DNA of 64,000 bases from a bacterium (GTDB taxonomy: Bacteria; Armatimonadota; Fimbriimonadia; Fimbriimonadales; Fimbriimonadaceae): assembly GCA_027483535.1 (NCBI GenBank), contig JAIXUN010000002.1, positions 2,170,001 through 2,234,000 of the forward strand, read 5' to 3'. Of the stretch, positions 25,538-33,233 are shown one piece after another. The position numbers and the translations under genes were made by a program. The notes beneath the pieces are model-generated. The model made no database searches, was not told where the DNA came from, and saw nothing but the letters and a program-made list of their open reading frames with translations. The first letter of the stretch is position 1. Every line of letters begins with the position of its first letter.

Positions 25538-26317
25538 TTATCGGACGCCGATTCCGCCTTCTGCTTTCATAAAGTTGCGCAGGCGATTCATTGCCTGGGT
25601 GTGTAATTGATAGACCCGGCTTTCGCTAACGCCCAATACTTTGCCAATTTCTTTAAACGTAAGACCCTCAAAGTAGTAGAGAGCAACCACAAGTCGCTCT
25701 CGCTCAGGAAGGTTTTCAACACCTGCGGTGAGGATCCGCCGAATTTCTCGACCCTCTACTTCCCCACCCGTGTTGCTGGTCTCGTCTACCAGGAGTTCCA
25801 CGAAGTGAACCGTATCGTCGCCGTCGCCGCCGCCGAGAATGTCGTCTAGCGAGTAAACGTTGGTGCGTCCCATCCGGACCAGAAGTTCACTGACTTCTTC
25901 CCGAGAAATGCCCATGCGCTCGGCAAGTTCGATATCAGAAGCGGGCCGACCGAATTCGGTCTCCAACGCCATCATGGTGCGGTCGAGGGCTTTCAGCTTT
26001 TCGCGGATGGATCGGGGGACCCAATCTTCATCGCGCAACATTTCCAAGATCGCGCCTCGAATGAGCGCAATCGCGTAGGTTTCAAACTTTACGTCGCGAG
26101 TGGGATCGAACTGATCGACCGATTTGACAAGGCCAATGACTCCCGCGCTGACAAGATCCTCGCGATCCATGCCGCCAGGCAGACTGGTGACCAAGCGCCC
26201 AGCCGTGATCTTCACCAAGTAAGAGAAATGGTTAATGATCTCGACCCTCGCCGATGGATCTCCATGAACCTTAAAGTCCACCCAAGCCTTTTGCAAACGA
26301 TCTTGCGATAATGCCAT
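25538..26317 (-). CDS. fliA: FliA/WhiG-type alternative sigma factor
   Basis: About 259 residues. RNA polymerase sigma factor of the sigma-28 group, which in most bacteria reads late flagellar and chemotaxis genes. Region 2 (DREDLVSAGVIGLVKSVDQF, VKFETYAIALIRGAI), a region 3 (GRPASDIELAERMGISREEV) and region 4 (LPERERLVVALYYFEGLTFK, then EIGKVLGVSESRVYQLHTQA) are complete and spaced as in FliA. The start at the internal Met (26317) gives the usual FliA length; a codon at 26338 adds seven residues. FlgM at 9.3-9.6 kb is its expected inhibitor. No flagellar structural gene is nearby. Confidence 0.8.
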   Translation of the reverse strand: MALSQDRLQKAWVDFKVHGDPSARVEIINHFSYLVKITAGRLVTSLPGGMDREDLVSAGVIGLVKSVDQFDPTRDVKFETYAIALIRGAILEMLRDEDWVPRSIREKLKALDRTMMALETEFGRPASDIELAERMGISREEVSELLVRMGRTNVYSLDDILGGGDGDDTVHFVELLVDETSNTGGEVEGREIRRILTAGVENLPERERLVVALYYFEGLTFKEIGKVLGVSESRVYQLHTQAMNRLRNFMKAEGGIGVR

Positions 26318-26405
26318 GCCGAATCCGTCCCCACACACGGTTACCCGTGCCCATGCATTTTATCAGGTTCCAGGCGATTCCTTTCGGGCCCACTACACGT
26401 TCCGG

Positions 26406-26675
26406 CTATGCTGCTTGCAAATCAGCCCCTGATTCTTCCGATTTCGTCGTGGATTCCGTCTTTTCGGAATCTCGCTTTGGAGCCGCGGTAATCACCGTCC
26501 CCTCTCCAATAAGCATCACCCACAACGATCCGCAGATCAGACCCAATACCCAAGCGACAGCTGCACGCTGTAGACACAAAAGCGGATCGACGCTACCAAA
26601 GATGCCCGCGGCTAGTGCGACAATTCCGGCCACACCGGCGAAAATCTTCGGCATACTTTCCCCTTTGCTTTTCAT
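26406..26675 (-). CDS. Small membrane protein
   Basis: 89 residues with two hydrophobic segments (KIFAGVAGIVALAAGIFG and AAVAWVLGLICGSLWVML) joined by a short Cys-containing turn, then a polar Lys/Glu/Ser-rich tail. The ATG at 26675 has GGGGGA 7 bases upstream. No known family. It sits upstream of the sigma factor gene on the same strand, about 90 bases away. Confidence 0.6.
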   Translation of the reverse strand: MKSKGESMPKIFAGVAGIVALAAGIFGSVDPLLCLQRAAVAWVLGLICGSLWVMLIGEGTVITAAPKRDSEKTESTTKSEESGADLQAA

Positions 26676-26743
26676 AGTGGGTCCCCCAGGCAATTTCTCT
26701 AGGGCAAACCTAAACCTTTTTGGTCGATTTTTTCCTTACGAAC

Positions 26744-27553
26744 CTAGAACCGAATGCGAAGTCCGTCGAAAGCGAGCCGAACTTCGATGCCCGTCTCTCG
26801 ATTGAACCCTTCTGCCAGGTCCTTCTCCACAACGTCGTGATCGTAATCGTGGCTCAGGTGCGTAAGGAACGCCCTTTTAGGTTGTAGTTCCCTAATTGCC
26901 GCCAAGGCACCCTCGAAATTAAAGTGGTTTCGGTGGGGTTGATATCGCACCGCGTCGATCACCAGGCATTCGAGGTCTTGAAGCTTTTCCTTCGCCGGCT
27001 CGGGAATACGACTCACGTCGGTGATATACGCGAAGTCGTTGACGCGCAAACCAATCACGGGCGTCGAGCCGTGCTCCACCACGAATGTGTGAACGGTTAA
27101 ACCCGCAACCTCCAGAACGTCCGGACAATCACGAAGATCGAACCGGGGAACGAAGATCCCTTCGGGAAACTCCCCAAAAGCGTAGGTGTAGATCCGACGA
27201 ATATCTTCTTGATGCCGAGGGAGCGTGTAAACAGGCATCGCCTTGCCCGTTCGGAACATCAGTGACCGGGTGTCGTCCATTCCCATCACGTGATCGGCGT
27301 GGGTGTGGGTGATGAGGATCGCCTCCACGTCGAGAATGCCCTCGCGAGTGAGTTGAAGGCGCATCTCTGGCGTGCAATCCACCAAAAGGTTGCCGTCTGG
27401 CCCCTGCAACAGAACGCTGCTTCTCATCCTGTGGTTTTTGGGATTCGCCAAAAACTCGGGCGGATACTCCACCCCGAGCATCGGCACACCGTTGGAGGTA
27501 CCAGAGCCAAGGATGACTGCGACCCCTCCCCTTGGATGCGAAGAGGCAGTCAC
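26744..27553 (-). CDS. PhnP-like metallo-beta-lactamase-fold hydrolase
   Basis: 269-residue cytoplasmic metal hydrolase. The N-terminus VILGSGTSNGVPMLG and the dinuclear metal motif THTHADHVMGMDD are characteristic of the PhnP group, cyclic phosphodiesterases that act on cyclic ribose phosphates or related small molecules. Later metal ligands are VEHGSTPVIGLRV, YITDVSR and THLSHDYDHD. No other phosphonate-lyase gene is near, so it may serve another phosphodiester. The GTG start is 4 bases after the stop of the upstream gene, suggesting one transcript. Confidence 0.8.
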   Translation of the reverse strand: MTASSHPRGGVAVILGSGTSNGVPMLGVEYPPEFLANPKNHRMRSSVLLQGPDGNLLVDCTPEMRLQLTREGILDVEAILITHTHADHVMGMDDTRSLMFRTGKAMPVYTLPRHQEDIRRIYTYAFGEFPEGIFVPRFDLRDCPDVLEVAGLTVHTFVVEHGSTPVIGLRVNDFAYITDVSRIPEPAKEKLQDLECLVIDAVRYQPHRNHFNFEGALAAIRELQPKRAFLTHLSHDYDHDVVEKDLAEGFNRETGIEVRLAFDGLRIRF

Positions 27554-27557
27554 GGGC

Positions 27558-28166
27558 TTAAATCTCGTTCGCGCGCTTCAGAATTTCCAAAGCCACGTAC
27601 GCGCTGGAAATCTCGGTGTACTGAGAGATTCGCTCGATGCAGCGAGCGAAGTTTCGCTCCGCAAGATCGTCGTAAGTGGTCTGCTCTCGGCGAACACCTG
27701 CGACAATCTCAACCGCTTCTTCAAAGAACCGTGCGCGGTTTTGCGGAAGGGTTCGGTTAGGAACCGAGGCGTATCGCCGGCTAAGTTGCTCGTAGATGCC
27801 GTCCCAGCTGTTCTTGGAAGCAAGCTCGGCTCGCTCCTTGGCCATTTGGGCTTCTTGCATGCGGCGCCGTTCGGCGTCGCGACGCTTGACGAGTTCGTAA
27901 TCCTCCGTCGTGGTTCCGTCGATGACGCGCATCTTCACGGGCTTCTGCAGCGCCTGAGACATGACCGTCTCGACCGATCGGATCGTCATTGGGACGCGGA
28001 GGTGCCCACCGAGTTCCACTTCGCTGCTGGGTACACCCACCACCAAAACGTTTTCATCGAGGGCCACAGGCACGGCCAGTTTCAGCGCGGTCCATACACC
28101 TACGCCACTTACGCCCTCCATCATCTTAGGAAGAGCCTGTTTCCAAACGTCAGCCAACTGCTCCAT
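27558..28166 (-). CDS. Protein with DnaA-domain-I-like N-terminus
   Basis: 202 residues. Residues 5-85 follow the pattern of DnaA domain I: a Trp-containing first helix (LADVWKQALPKM), a second Trp (VGVWTALKLAVPVAL), the strand ENVLVVGVPS and a helix ending in KPVKMRVIDG. The AAA+ and DNA-binding parts of DnaA are absent. Instead there is a charged helix (RRDAERRRMQEAQMAKERAE), likely a coiled coil, and a C-terminal helical domain. It could bind DnaA-domain-I partners or DnaB. The assignment is from pattern only. Confidence 0.6.
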   Translation of the reverse strand: MEQLADVWKQALPKMMEGVSGVGVWTALKLAVPVALDENVLVVGVPSSEVELGGHLRVPMTIRSVETVMSQALQKPVKMRVIDGTTTEDYELVKRRDAERRRMQEAQMAKERAELASKNSWDGIYEQLSRRYASVPNRTLPQNRARFFEEAVEIVAGVRREQTTYDDLAERNFARCIERISQYTEISSAYVALEILKRANEI

Positions 28167-28267
28167 GCGTCCGAATTATAGCCGTTGGCAGTTCCTAGGA
28201 ACATCACTAGGGTAGACGAGACATTTTCGAAAGATAATTCTCCCCAAATTCTTAACAAACGGGGCGG

Positions 28268-30244
28268 TCAGTTAGACGATTTCCATTTCAACCACCAGGG
28301 AGCGCTATTCGGCCGCACGGGATTGCGAGGAGCAACAAGCTGTAAGGCGATCGGCTTGCGGACGGTTCTCCTCCACCTCCGTCCTTTTTGCCCAAGGTCT
28401 CTACACAGAAACGGACAGGTGATCGCATAACGAATACTGTCTGCTACCCCACTCCAATCAAGATCACCCCTGAAGAAGACTTCACGGCGACTCAAAAAGT
28501 CGATAATCACCACCGGAGAATGGGCGTGCGTTGAATTGATCGGTCGCATCTCAATCAAGTAGGCCGCCGAGATTCCTTTGGTCGCACTTAACTCGCCGGA
28601 CAGATAATCGACAAGATCCTGGGGAACCCTTGGCTGCCTGATATCGAGTGAGCGCGGTCCGCTGGAAAAGAGTTCATTCACGGCGATGAAATGCTCTCGC
28701 TCAGCAATGAACGCTTCGTAAATGGGTCCAGCTTCCGGGAGGCGATCCTCGCTTTCATAGTGATAGAAGAGCAGGGTCGCGGCGTAGTGCCTGTAATGTT
28801 CGGACGTGATAAGGCGTTCTAGGACCGTGCCATAGAGCGCCTTATCGGCGTTCCAAGCAAGATTCACGGCTAAAAATTGGTGAAATGGATTGGGCGAGTC
28901 TCGCAGTTCAGCAATGCGACGGTGTAGTTCGCCGCGACCGAATGCGATTTCCGTTGCCCTTAGTCGAGCCCGATATTCCCGCCAACGTTTTCCGGTTACA
29001 GTCGAATCCAGATCCACCCTTTCAGTAGGATCAATGGGACTTCCCGGAGGGTTCTCCAAGTATTCCGGCGCATAGGGGTGCGAACTCTCCGCAAGATTCT
29101 TCTGCACGACTTTTTCTAAGCGCGCCCTTAACTCAGTTCGGGCTGCATCCTCGAAGAAGAAGTCGATCGCCGGAGCATTCAATTGATCCAGATCTTCTCT
29201 CACCCACTTTTCGCAGTCTGCGAGTGAAGTTGGAATATCCTCGACCCCTGCTCTCTTTAACCTGTCGGTGAGCGATGGGTGGCTATCGTAGGGATGGGTT
29301 TTCTCGTTCAAATCCCTGAGAAGATCCCCGCCGATGGCCTCTTTGTTTTCACGGCGAATTGTTTCGAGCAGGTGATCGAAGCCCGGCCAATCCTGCCCTA
29401 ATTCTTTGATTTGGTCACCTCGCATTAGCTTCTCGATGCTAGGACCATACGCGTACAAGCGCATCATCAAAGATTGAAAGACCTGCATTCCAACACGTTC
29501 AAGACACGCTCGGTCGGCCTCACGCTCATGATTCAACCGAACGGCATGAAGCAGAACTTGGTATCTCACGTTCAGGTACTCGGCGAATGGTTTGAACAAG
29601 TAGCGAAGCCAGGTTTCTGAAATCGCAACCATTAAACGGTCAAATACCGCCAATGCCTGACTGAGCTTGTGAACCTTTTCGTAGTGAGAGCCTTTGAAGT
29701 GTCCGACTTCGTGGGCAATAGCCGCCTCAACTTCCTTTTCGTCAAGTATTTCAAGCAGTGGCAAGCCCAGCACAAGATAATTGCTGAACTCTCTTGAAAA
29801 GATCGATCTGCGAGCACCATCGGCCTCGGCCGTCCACCTTGTCACGATCCGTATCGAATCAAAACGTACGCCGCCTTGCTCGGTGCAGATCGATTCAACG
29901 AGGTCAAAGAGCTTCGGGGACGCCTCGCGCCTCAGATCAACATATTCCTCCGACCGATCACGCTTGCAAAGCAGATAGATCAGGTACCCCAAGACAAACG
30001 CGAAGAAAAGCCCAACAAAGCCGAGTAAGCCTCCCCCCTTCACGAAGAAAAAGGCGGTGAGTCCCGCAAGGGCCGCTACGATCGCAACCGCCATACCGAA
30101 ACCGAAGAAGGCTACCAAGCGAAAGGTTCGAACCTTTCGAAAGTACAAACTAGGATCCTCACTATAGAGCTGCTCGTTTTCTAAAATTTCCTTGAGATAC
30201 TTCTCGCGGTCCTTTTTGTACGCTTCAAAATTCTGAAGAGCCAT
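28268..30244 (-). CDS. M48-family membrane metalloprotease, copy 1
   Basis: 658-residue membrane zinc protease. Two membrane segments at about 43-67 and 70-93 precede the catalytic domain. HEVGH at 178-182 binds zinc and the third ligand lies in NHEREADRACL, which fits HtpX/Ste24-type M48 enzymes that cut misfolded membrane proteins. The remaining 350 residues (PYDSHPSLTDRLKRAGVED, later ALYGTVLERLITSEHYRHY) are an extra, mostly helical domain not found in HtpX. The same plan recurs in the next gene, and both HExxH motifs fall at residue 178. Confidence 0.85.
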   Translation of the reverse strand: MALQNFEAYKKDREKYLKEILENEQLYSEDPSLYFRKVRTFRLVAFFGFGMAVAIVAALAGLTAFFFVKGGGLLGFVGLFFAFVLGYLIYLLCKRDRSEEYVDLRREASPKLFDLVESICTEQGGVRFDSIRIVTRWTAEADGARRSIFSREFSNYLVLGLPLLEILDEKEVEAAIAHEVGHFKGSHYEKVHKLSQALAVFDRLMVAISETWLRYLFKPFAEYLNVRYQVLLHAVRLNHEREADRACLERVGMQVFQSLMMRLYAYGPSIEKLMRGDQIKELGQDWPGFDHLLETIRRENKEAIGGDLLRDLNEKTHPYDSHPSLTDRLKRAGVEDIPTSLADCEKWVREDLDQLNAPAIDFFFEDAARTELRARLEKVVQKNLAESSHPYAPEYLENPPGSPIDPTERVDLDSTVTGKRWREYRARLRATEIAFGRGELHRRIAELRDSPNPFHQFLAVNLAWNADKALYGTVLERLITSEHYRHYAATLLFYHYESEDRLPEAGPIYEAFIAEREHFIAVNELFSSGPRSLDIRQPRVPQDLVDYLSGELSATKGISAAYLIEMRPINSTHAHSPVVIIDFLSRREVFFRGDLDWSGVADSIRYAITCPFLCRDLGQKGRRWRRTVRKPIALQLVAPRNPVRPNSAPWWLKWKSSN

Positions 30245-30297
30245 CCCTAGGCAGAATCTACACGATTGAGCAGACTTCCGTATTGTCTCGCAGATGA

Positions 30298-30326
30298 GGC
30301 GAGGTCCAACGACCGGTGACCTCGCC
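30298..30326. repeat. Inverted repeat between the two M48 genes
   Basis: Perfect 9-bp arms GGCGAGGTC and GACCTCGCC with an 11-base loop, in the 100-base gap. It lacks a T-run. It could be a weak terminator of copy 2 or an RNA-processing site. Confidence 0.4.
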
Positions 30327-30347
30327 CAATATCTCAGAAAGAACAGG

Positions 30348-32321
30348 TTAGGCTTTGCCGCGCTTCCAGAAAGGCTTCTTCTCCTTCTTCTTCCGAACAG
30401 GGTCGCGATACGGAATCAAAGCCCGAACGCGCGGATCGGACATGGTCTTCCGCCACTTGTCCCCTTCTTTGCAAAGACTGAATACGGGCGTGGGACACTG
30501 AGTGTGCTGAACGATCCAGCTAATAAGTTCAGAGTAATCGTCGCCGCCGTGCCAGAAAGCCTCCTTTTTGCTGAGGAAATCGACCAGGAAAATCGTCTCG
30601 AAGGGGAGGCTCGTTCCCTTCGGCTTAGCCTCAACCACGTAGAGAGCAGAAATCCAAGCCTGCTCTTCTAGATAAGCTGCCATGTAGTCTTCCAGGTCCT
30701 TCGAAATCGAAGGCGCGCGCAGTTCCATGGCCTTGGGACCGCGTGCGAACACACCGTGAAAGTCGCTTGTTCTCCCTCTACGAAGTTCAAGAAACTCATA
30801 GACCGCCTTCCCTTCGTCTAGCCGCTCAAGATGCTCCAAGAGGTTGAAGAGAAGATAGGCTGCGTAGTTCTCGTAAGGCACGGATGTGGCAAGCGAAACC
30901 ACCCCGCGCTCATACAGATCTTTGTCGATGGGCCAAAGTAGCTGAATCGCGACGAATCGGTGGAACGGATTCTCGGAATTGACAAGCTCCTCCAATCGCC
31001 TCCGGTACTCCGATCGACCATAAACACGATCGGTCGCGTAAAGCTTCCTCATGTAGTCAACAGTTTTCGCACCCGAAGCATCCACGTTGAGGTCGATCTC
31101 CACTTCTGGCGGAATTGCCAGAGAGTCGTCGTCTTTGGTTGCCTTTTCGACCTTTCCAGTGATCTCCTCCCAATCCTTCCGCACTTTTTCTTCAAAGTGA
31201 GAGCGAACGCGGGTTTTGCCTTCTTCCGTAAACCAGGCCTCGATGGCGGGCTCAAAGGGAGCGTCGAGCGTTTCGTCCACCCAATCGCGTGCTTCCGCTT
31301 CCGTCACGGGTAATGAAACGATCCCGGCTTTCTTGAAGCGATCTGCGATCGCGGGGTGCGAGTCCACCGGACGCGTTTTTCGGTCAAGGCTCTTGAGAAG
31401 ATCTTGGGCGACCGCGTTGCGATCGATCTCCTTCGACCTTTCTACTAGACCCGCAAAGCCCGGCCATCCCATCCGGACGATCTCAACCGATCGACCGTAG
31501 CGCAACCAGTAGTACCAGGATCCAAAAATCTCTAACTTGATCCCGGTGAACTTGAAGACTTCCGGACCGACCTGACCGACTTCCGCCGAGTCCGCCTCGA
31601 ATTCTTGCTCTCGTTTCACCGCCAATAGCAGCACGTCGAACCAATCTTCAAACAGTTCCGCTGTCGAGCGAAGAATGCTTCCGATCCAGGAGTTACTGAG
31701 TGAGTAAGCGGCGCGCTCCAGAGTCGCCTGGGCGTGATACAGCCGGATCGACTTCTCCCCGTGCGCCCCACGAAAGTGCCCGAGTTCGTGAGCGATGACG
31801 CCTTCAATCTCTTTCGCAGAGAAAAGCTCGAGCAACGGCAAACCAACGCACAGATAACGCTCCGACCTCCCGGTCAAGAAATTCTTGATTCGAGTTTGAG
31901 CTGAGGCATTGAGGGAATCATCGATCCGAACACCATCGAACGCCACTCCTCCCATCTGCTTGGCGAGGGTCTCTAGGACGGCGAACAACCTCGGGGCCTC
32001 GGCAGGAGTGACAGCCAAGCCTTTCTCAACTTCCGGCTTTGCGAACGGTGCCCGAAGGAGTTGAAACAGGACATATCCAATCACCGCAAGCCAAAAGAAG
32101 TTCGTTCGCCCACGGGTGATGCTCCGCAAGACAATAAGCCCAAAGACGGTGGCAACCAGTAAGACAATGAGGGTGTAAACGACGTAAACCGTCAGCCGAA
32201 CGAGGTTCGCCTTTCGGAAGTAAGCATCCGGGTCGCGACGGAAGAGCTCCTCGTATTCCAGGATCTTCCCAAGATACTTTTCCCGTCGCTCTCGGTACTC
32301 CTCAAAGGTCCGTCGACTCAT
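30348..32321 (-). CDS. M48-family membrane metalloprotease, copy 2
   Basis: 657-residue paralogue of the downstream gene. It has the same N-terminus (FEEYRERREKYLGKILEYEE), two membrane segments near 42-66 and 75-90, HELGH at 178-182 and the ligand motif REQEFEADSAE. The long C-terminal domain (PVDSHPAIADRFKKAGIVS, DKDLYERGVVSLATSVPYE) aligns with copy 1. It ends in a basic Lys-rich tail that copy 1 lacks. Same strand, 103 bases apart, so probably one operon or a tandem duplication that has since diverged. Confidence 0.85.
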   Translation of the reverse strand: MSRRTFEEYRERREKYLGKILEYEELFRRDPDAYFRKANLVRLTVYVVYTLIVLLVATVFGLIVLRSITRGRTNFFWLAVIGYVLFQLLRAPFAKPEVEKGLAVTPAEAPRLFAVLETLAKQMGGVAFDGVRIDDSLNASAQTRIKNFLTGRSERYLCVGLPLLELFSAKEIEGVIAHELGHFRGAHGEKSIRLYHAQATLERAAYSLSNSWIGSILRSTAELFEDWFDVLLLAVKREQEFEADSAEVGQVGPEVFKFTGIKLEIFGSWYYWLRYGRSVEIVRMGWPGFAGLVERSKEIDRNAVAQDLLKSLDRKTRPVDSHPAIADRFKKAGIVSLPVTEAEARDWVDETLDAPFEPAIEAWFTEEGKTRVRSHFEEKVRKDWEEITGKVEKATKDDDSLAIPPEVEIDLNVDASGAKTVDYMRKLYATDRVYGRSEYRRRLEELVNSENPFHRFVAIQLLWPIDKDLYERGVVSLATSVPYENYAAYLLFNLLEHLERLDEGKAVYEFLELRRGRTSDFHGVFARGPKAMELRAPSISKDLEDYMAAYLEEQAWISALYVVEAKPKGTSLPFETIFLVDFLSKKEAFWHGGDDYSELISWIVQHTQCPTPVFSLCKEGDKWRKTMSDPRVRALIPYRDPVRKKKEKKPFWKRGKA

Positions 32322-32417
32322 CGCCTACGTGAATCTACACGACACCGGCTGCGCGGTGAACCTGCAAAGAAGTGCGAGAAGAAGAAACGACGAGTGCTGC
32401 AACAAAATGGATTCACA

Positions 32418-32441
32418 AATAGTAGACAAAGATATACTATT
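32418..32441 (+). promoter_or_regulatory. Candidate operator upstream of nrdR
   Basis: Inverted repeat AATAGTA-N10-TACTATT. Its right arm overlaps TATACT (32433-32438), a good -10 hexamer, with no clear -35. It stands about 210 bases before nrdR. Self-regulation by NrdR is possible, but the arms do not match the classical NrdR box well. Confidence 0.4.
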
Positions 32442-32460
32442 CATTCACAAGACCTCCAAC

Positions 32461-32503
32461 AAGCCCTCAGCCCGGCGAAAGGGCCTCGCCGAGCTGAGGG
32501 CTT
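32461..32503 (+). other. Long hairpin in the nrdR leader
   Basis: 11-bp stem AAGCCCTCAGC with its exact complement, enclosing an inner CGGCG/CGCCG hairpin. There is no T-run on the plus strand. It lies within the presumed 5' untranslated region of nrdR and may be a regulatory structure. Confidence 0.45.
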
Positions 32504-32651
32504 GAACCTAGAGACGGTGGGAGACGAATAACCTGTGGAAAACGATGCGCGTAAAGTGTGCGAATCTCGTGGCAAAAAAAAGTCTGTCATTCCACCCATT
32601 GTGGTTCCATACTATCTAAGCCCCAAGATGTTGGGGTTTATTCCGAAAACC

Positions 32652-33155
32652 ATGCAGTGTCCTTATTGCGGTTGCAACGATCAAAAGGTGCTAGATTCCC
32701 GTCCTGGCACGGACGGAGAGAGCATCCGGCGACGTCGCGAGTGCCTTCAATGCGGACGCAGATTCACTACTCACGAGCGTGCAGAGAGGCAACGATTGTT
32801 CGTGGTGAAGCGTGGTGGAGGTCGTGAAGAGTTCAGCCGGGACAAGGTCTTCGATTCCATGCGCATTGCGACGCGGAAGCGACCTGTTTCGGTGGACACC
32901 CTTCAAGAGGCAGCGCTTCGCATTGAGTACGGCCTGAGCAAGGCTTACGAAGACGAGGTGACCTCGGATGAGATCGGGAATTGGGTGATGCGCGAACTGG
33001 CGTCGATAGACACCGTCGCTTACGTCCGATTCGCATCGGTCTATCAAGAATTCGAAACCGTAAAGGATTTCGCCGAAATGGTCGAGCGCGTTCAAAGGGA
33101 GGAGGCGCTGGCACCTTTTCGTCACTTGCAAACAACTCTTATTGAGGAAGCCTGA
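32652..33155 (+). CDS. nrdR: Transcriptional repressor NrdR
   Basis: 167-residue nucleotide-sensing repressor of ribonucleotide reductase genes. The N-terminal zinc ribbon has Cys3-x2-Cys6 and Cys31-x2-Cys34 (MQCPYCGC ... ECLQCGRRF). The ATP-cone follows (FVVKRGGGREEFSRDKVFDS), binding ATP/dATP to set DNA binding. The Met at 32652 is the true start; an open frame to 32535 would add 39 unrelated residues. It is placed 78 bases before nrdJ, its obvious target. Confidence 0.9.
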   Translation: MQCPYCGCNDQKVLDSRPGTDGESIRRRRECLQCGRRFTTHERAERQRLFVVKRGGGREEFSRDKVFDSMRIATRKRPVSVDTLQEAALRIEYGLSKAYEDEVTSDEIGNWVMRELASIDTVAYVRFASVYQEFETVKDFAEMVERVQREEALAPFRHLQTTLIEEA

Positions 33156-33233
33156 GCCGATTCGTAGGAGCCGCCAACCCGCCCTGGGAAGCAGGTCGGA
33201 ATGAACACGTACTAAAGCAGGAAGCAGCCGCAC

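Noticed and set aside
33160-33233. Cobalamin riboswitch in front of nrdJ
   Set aside because: Fragments such as GGGAAGCAGGTCGG looked suggestive, but the 78-base gap is far too short for a B12 riboswitch and the B12 box is absent.
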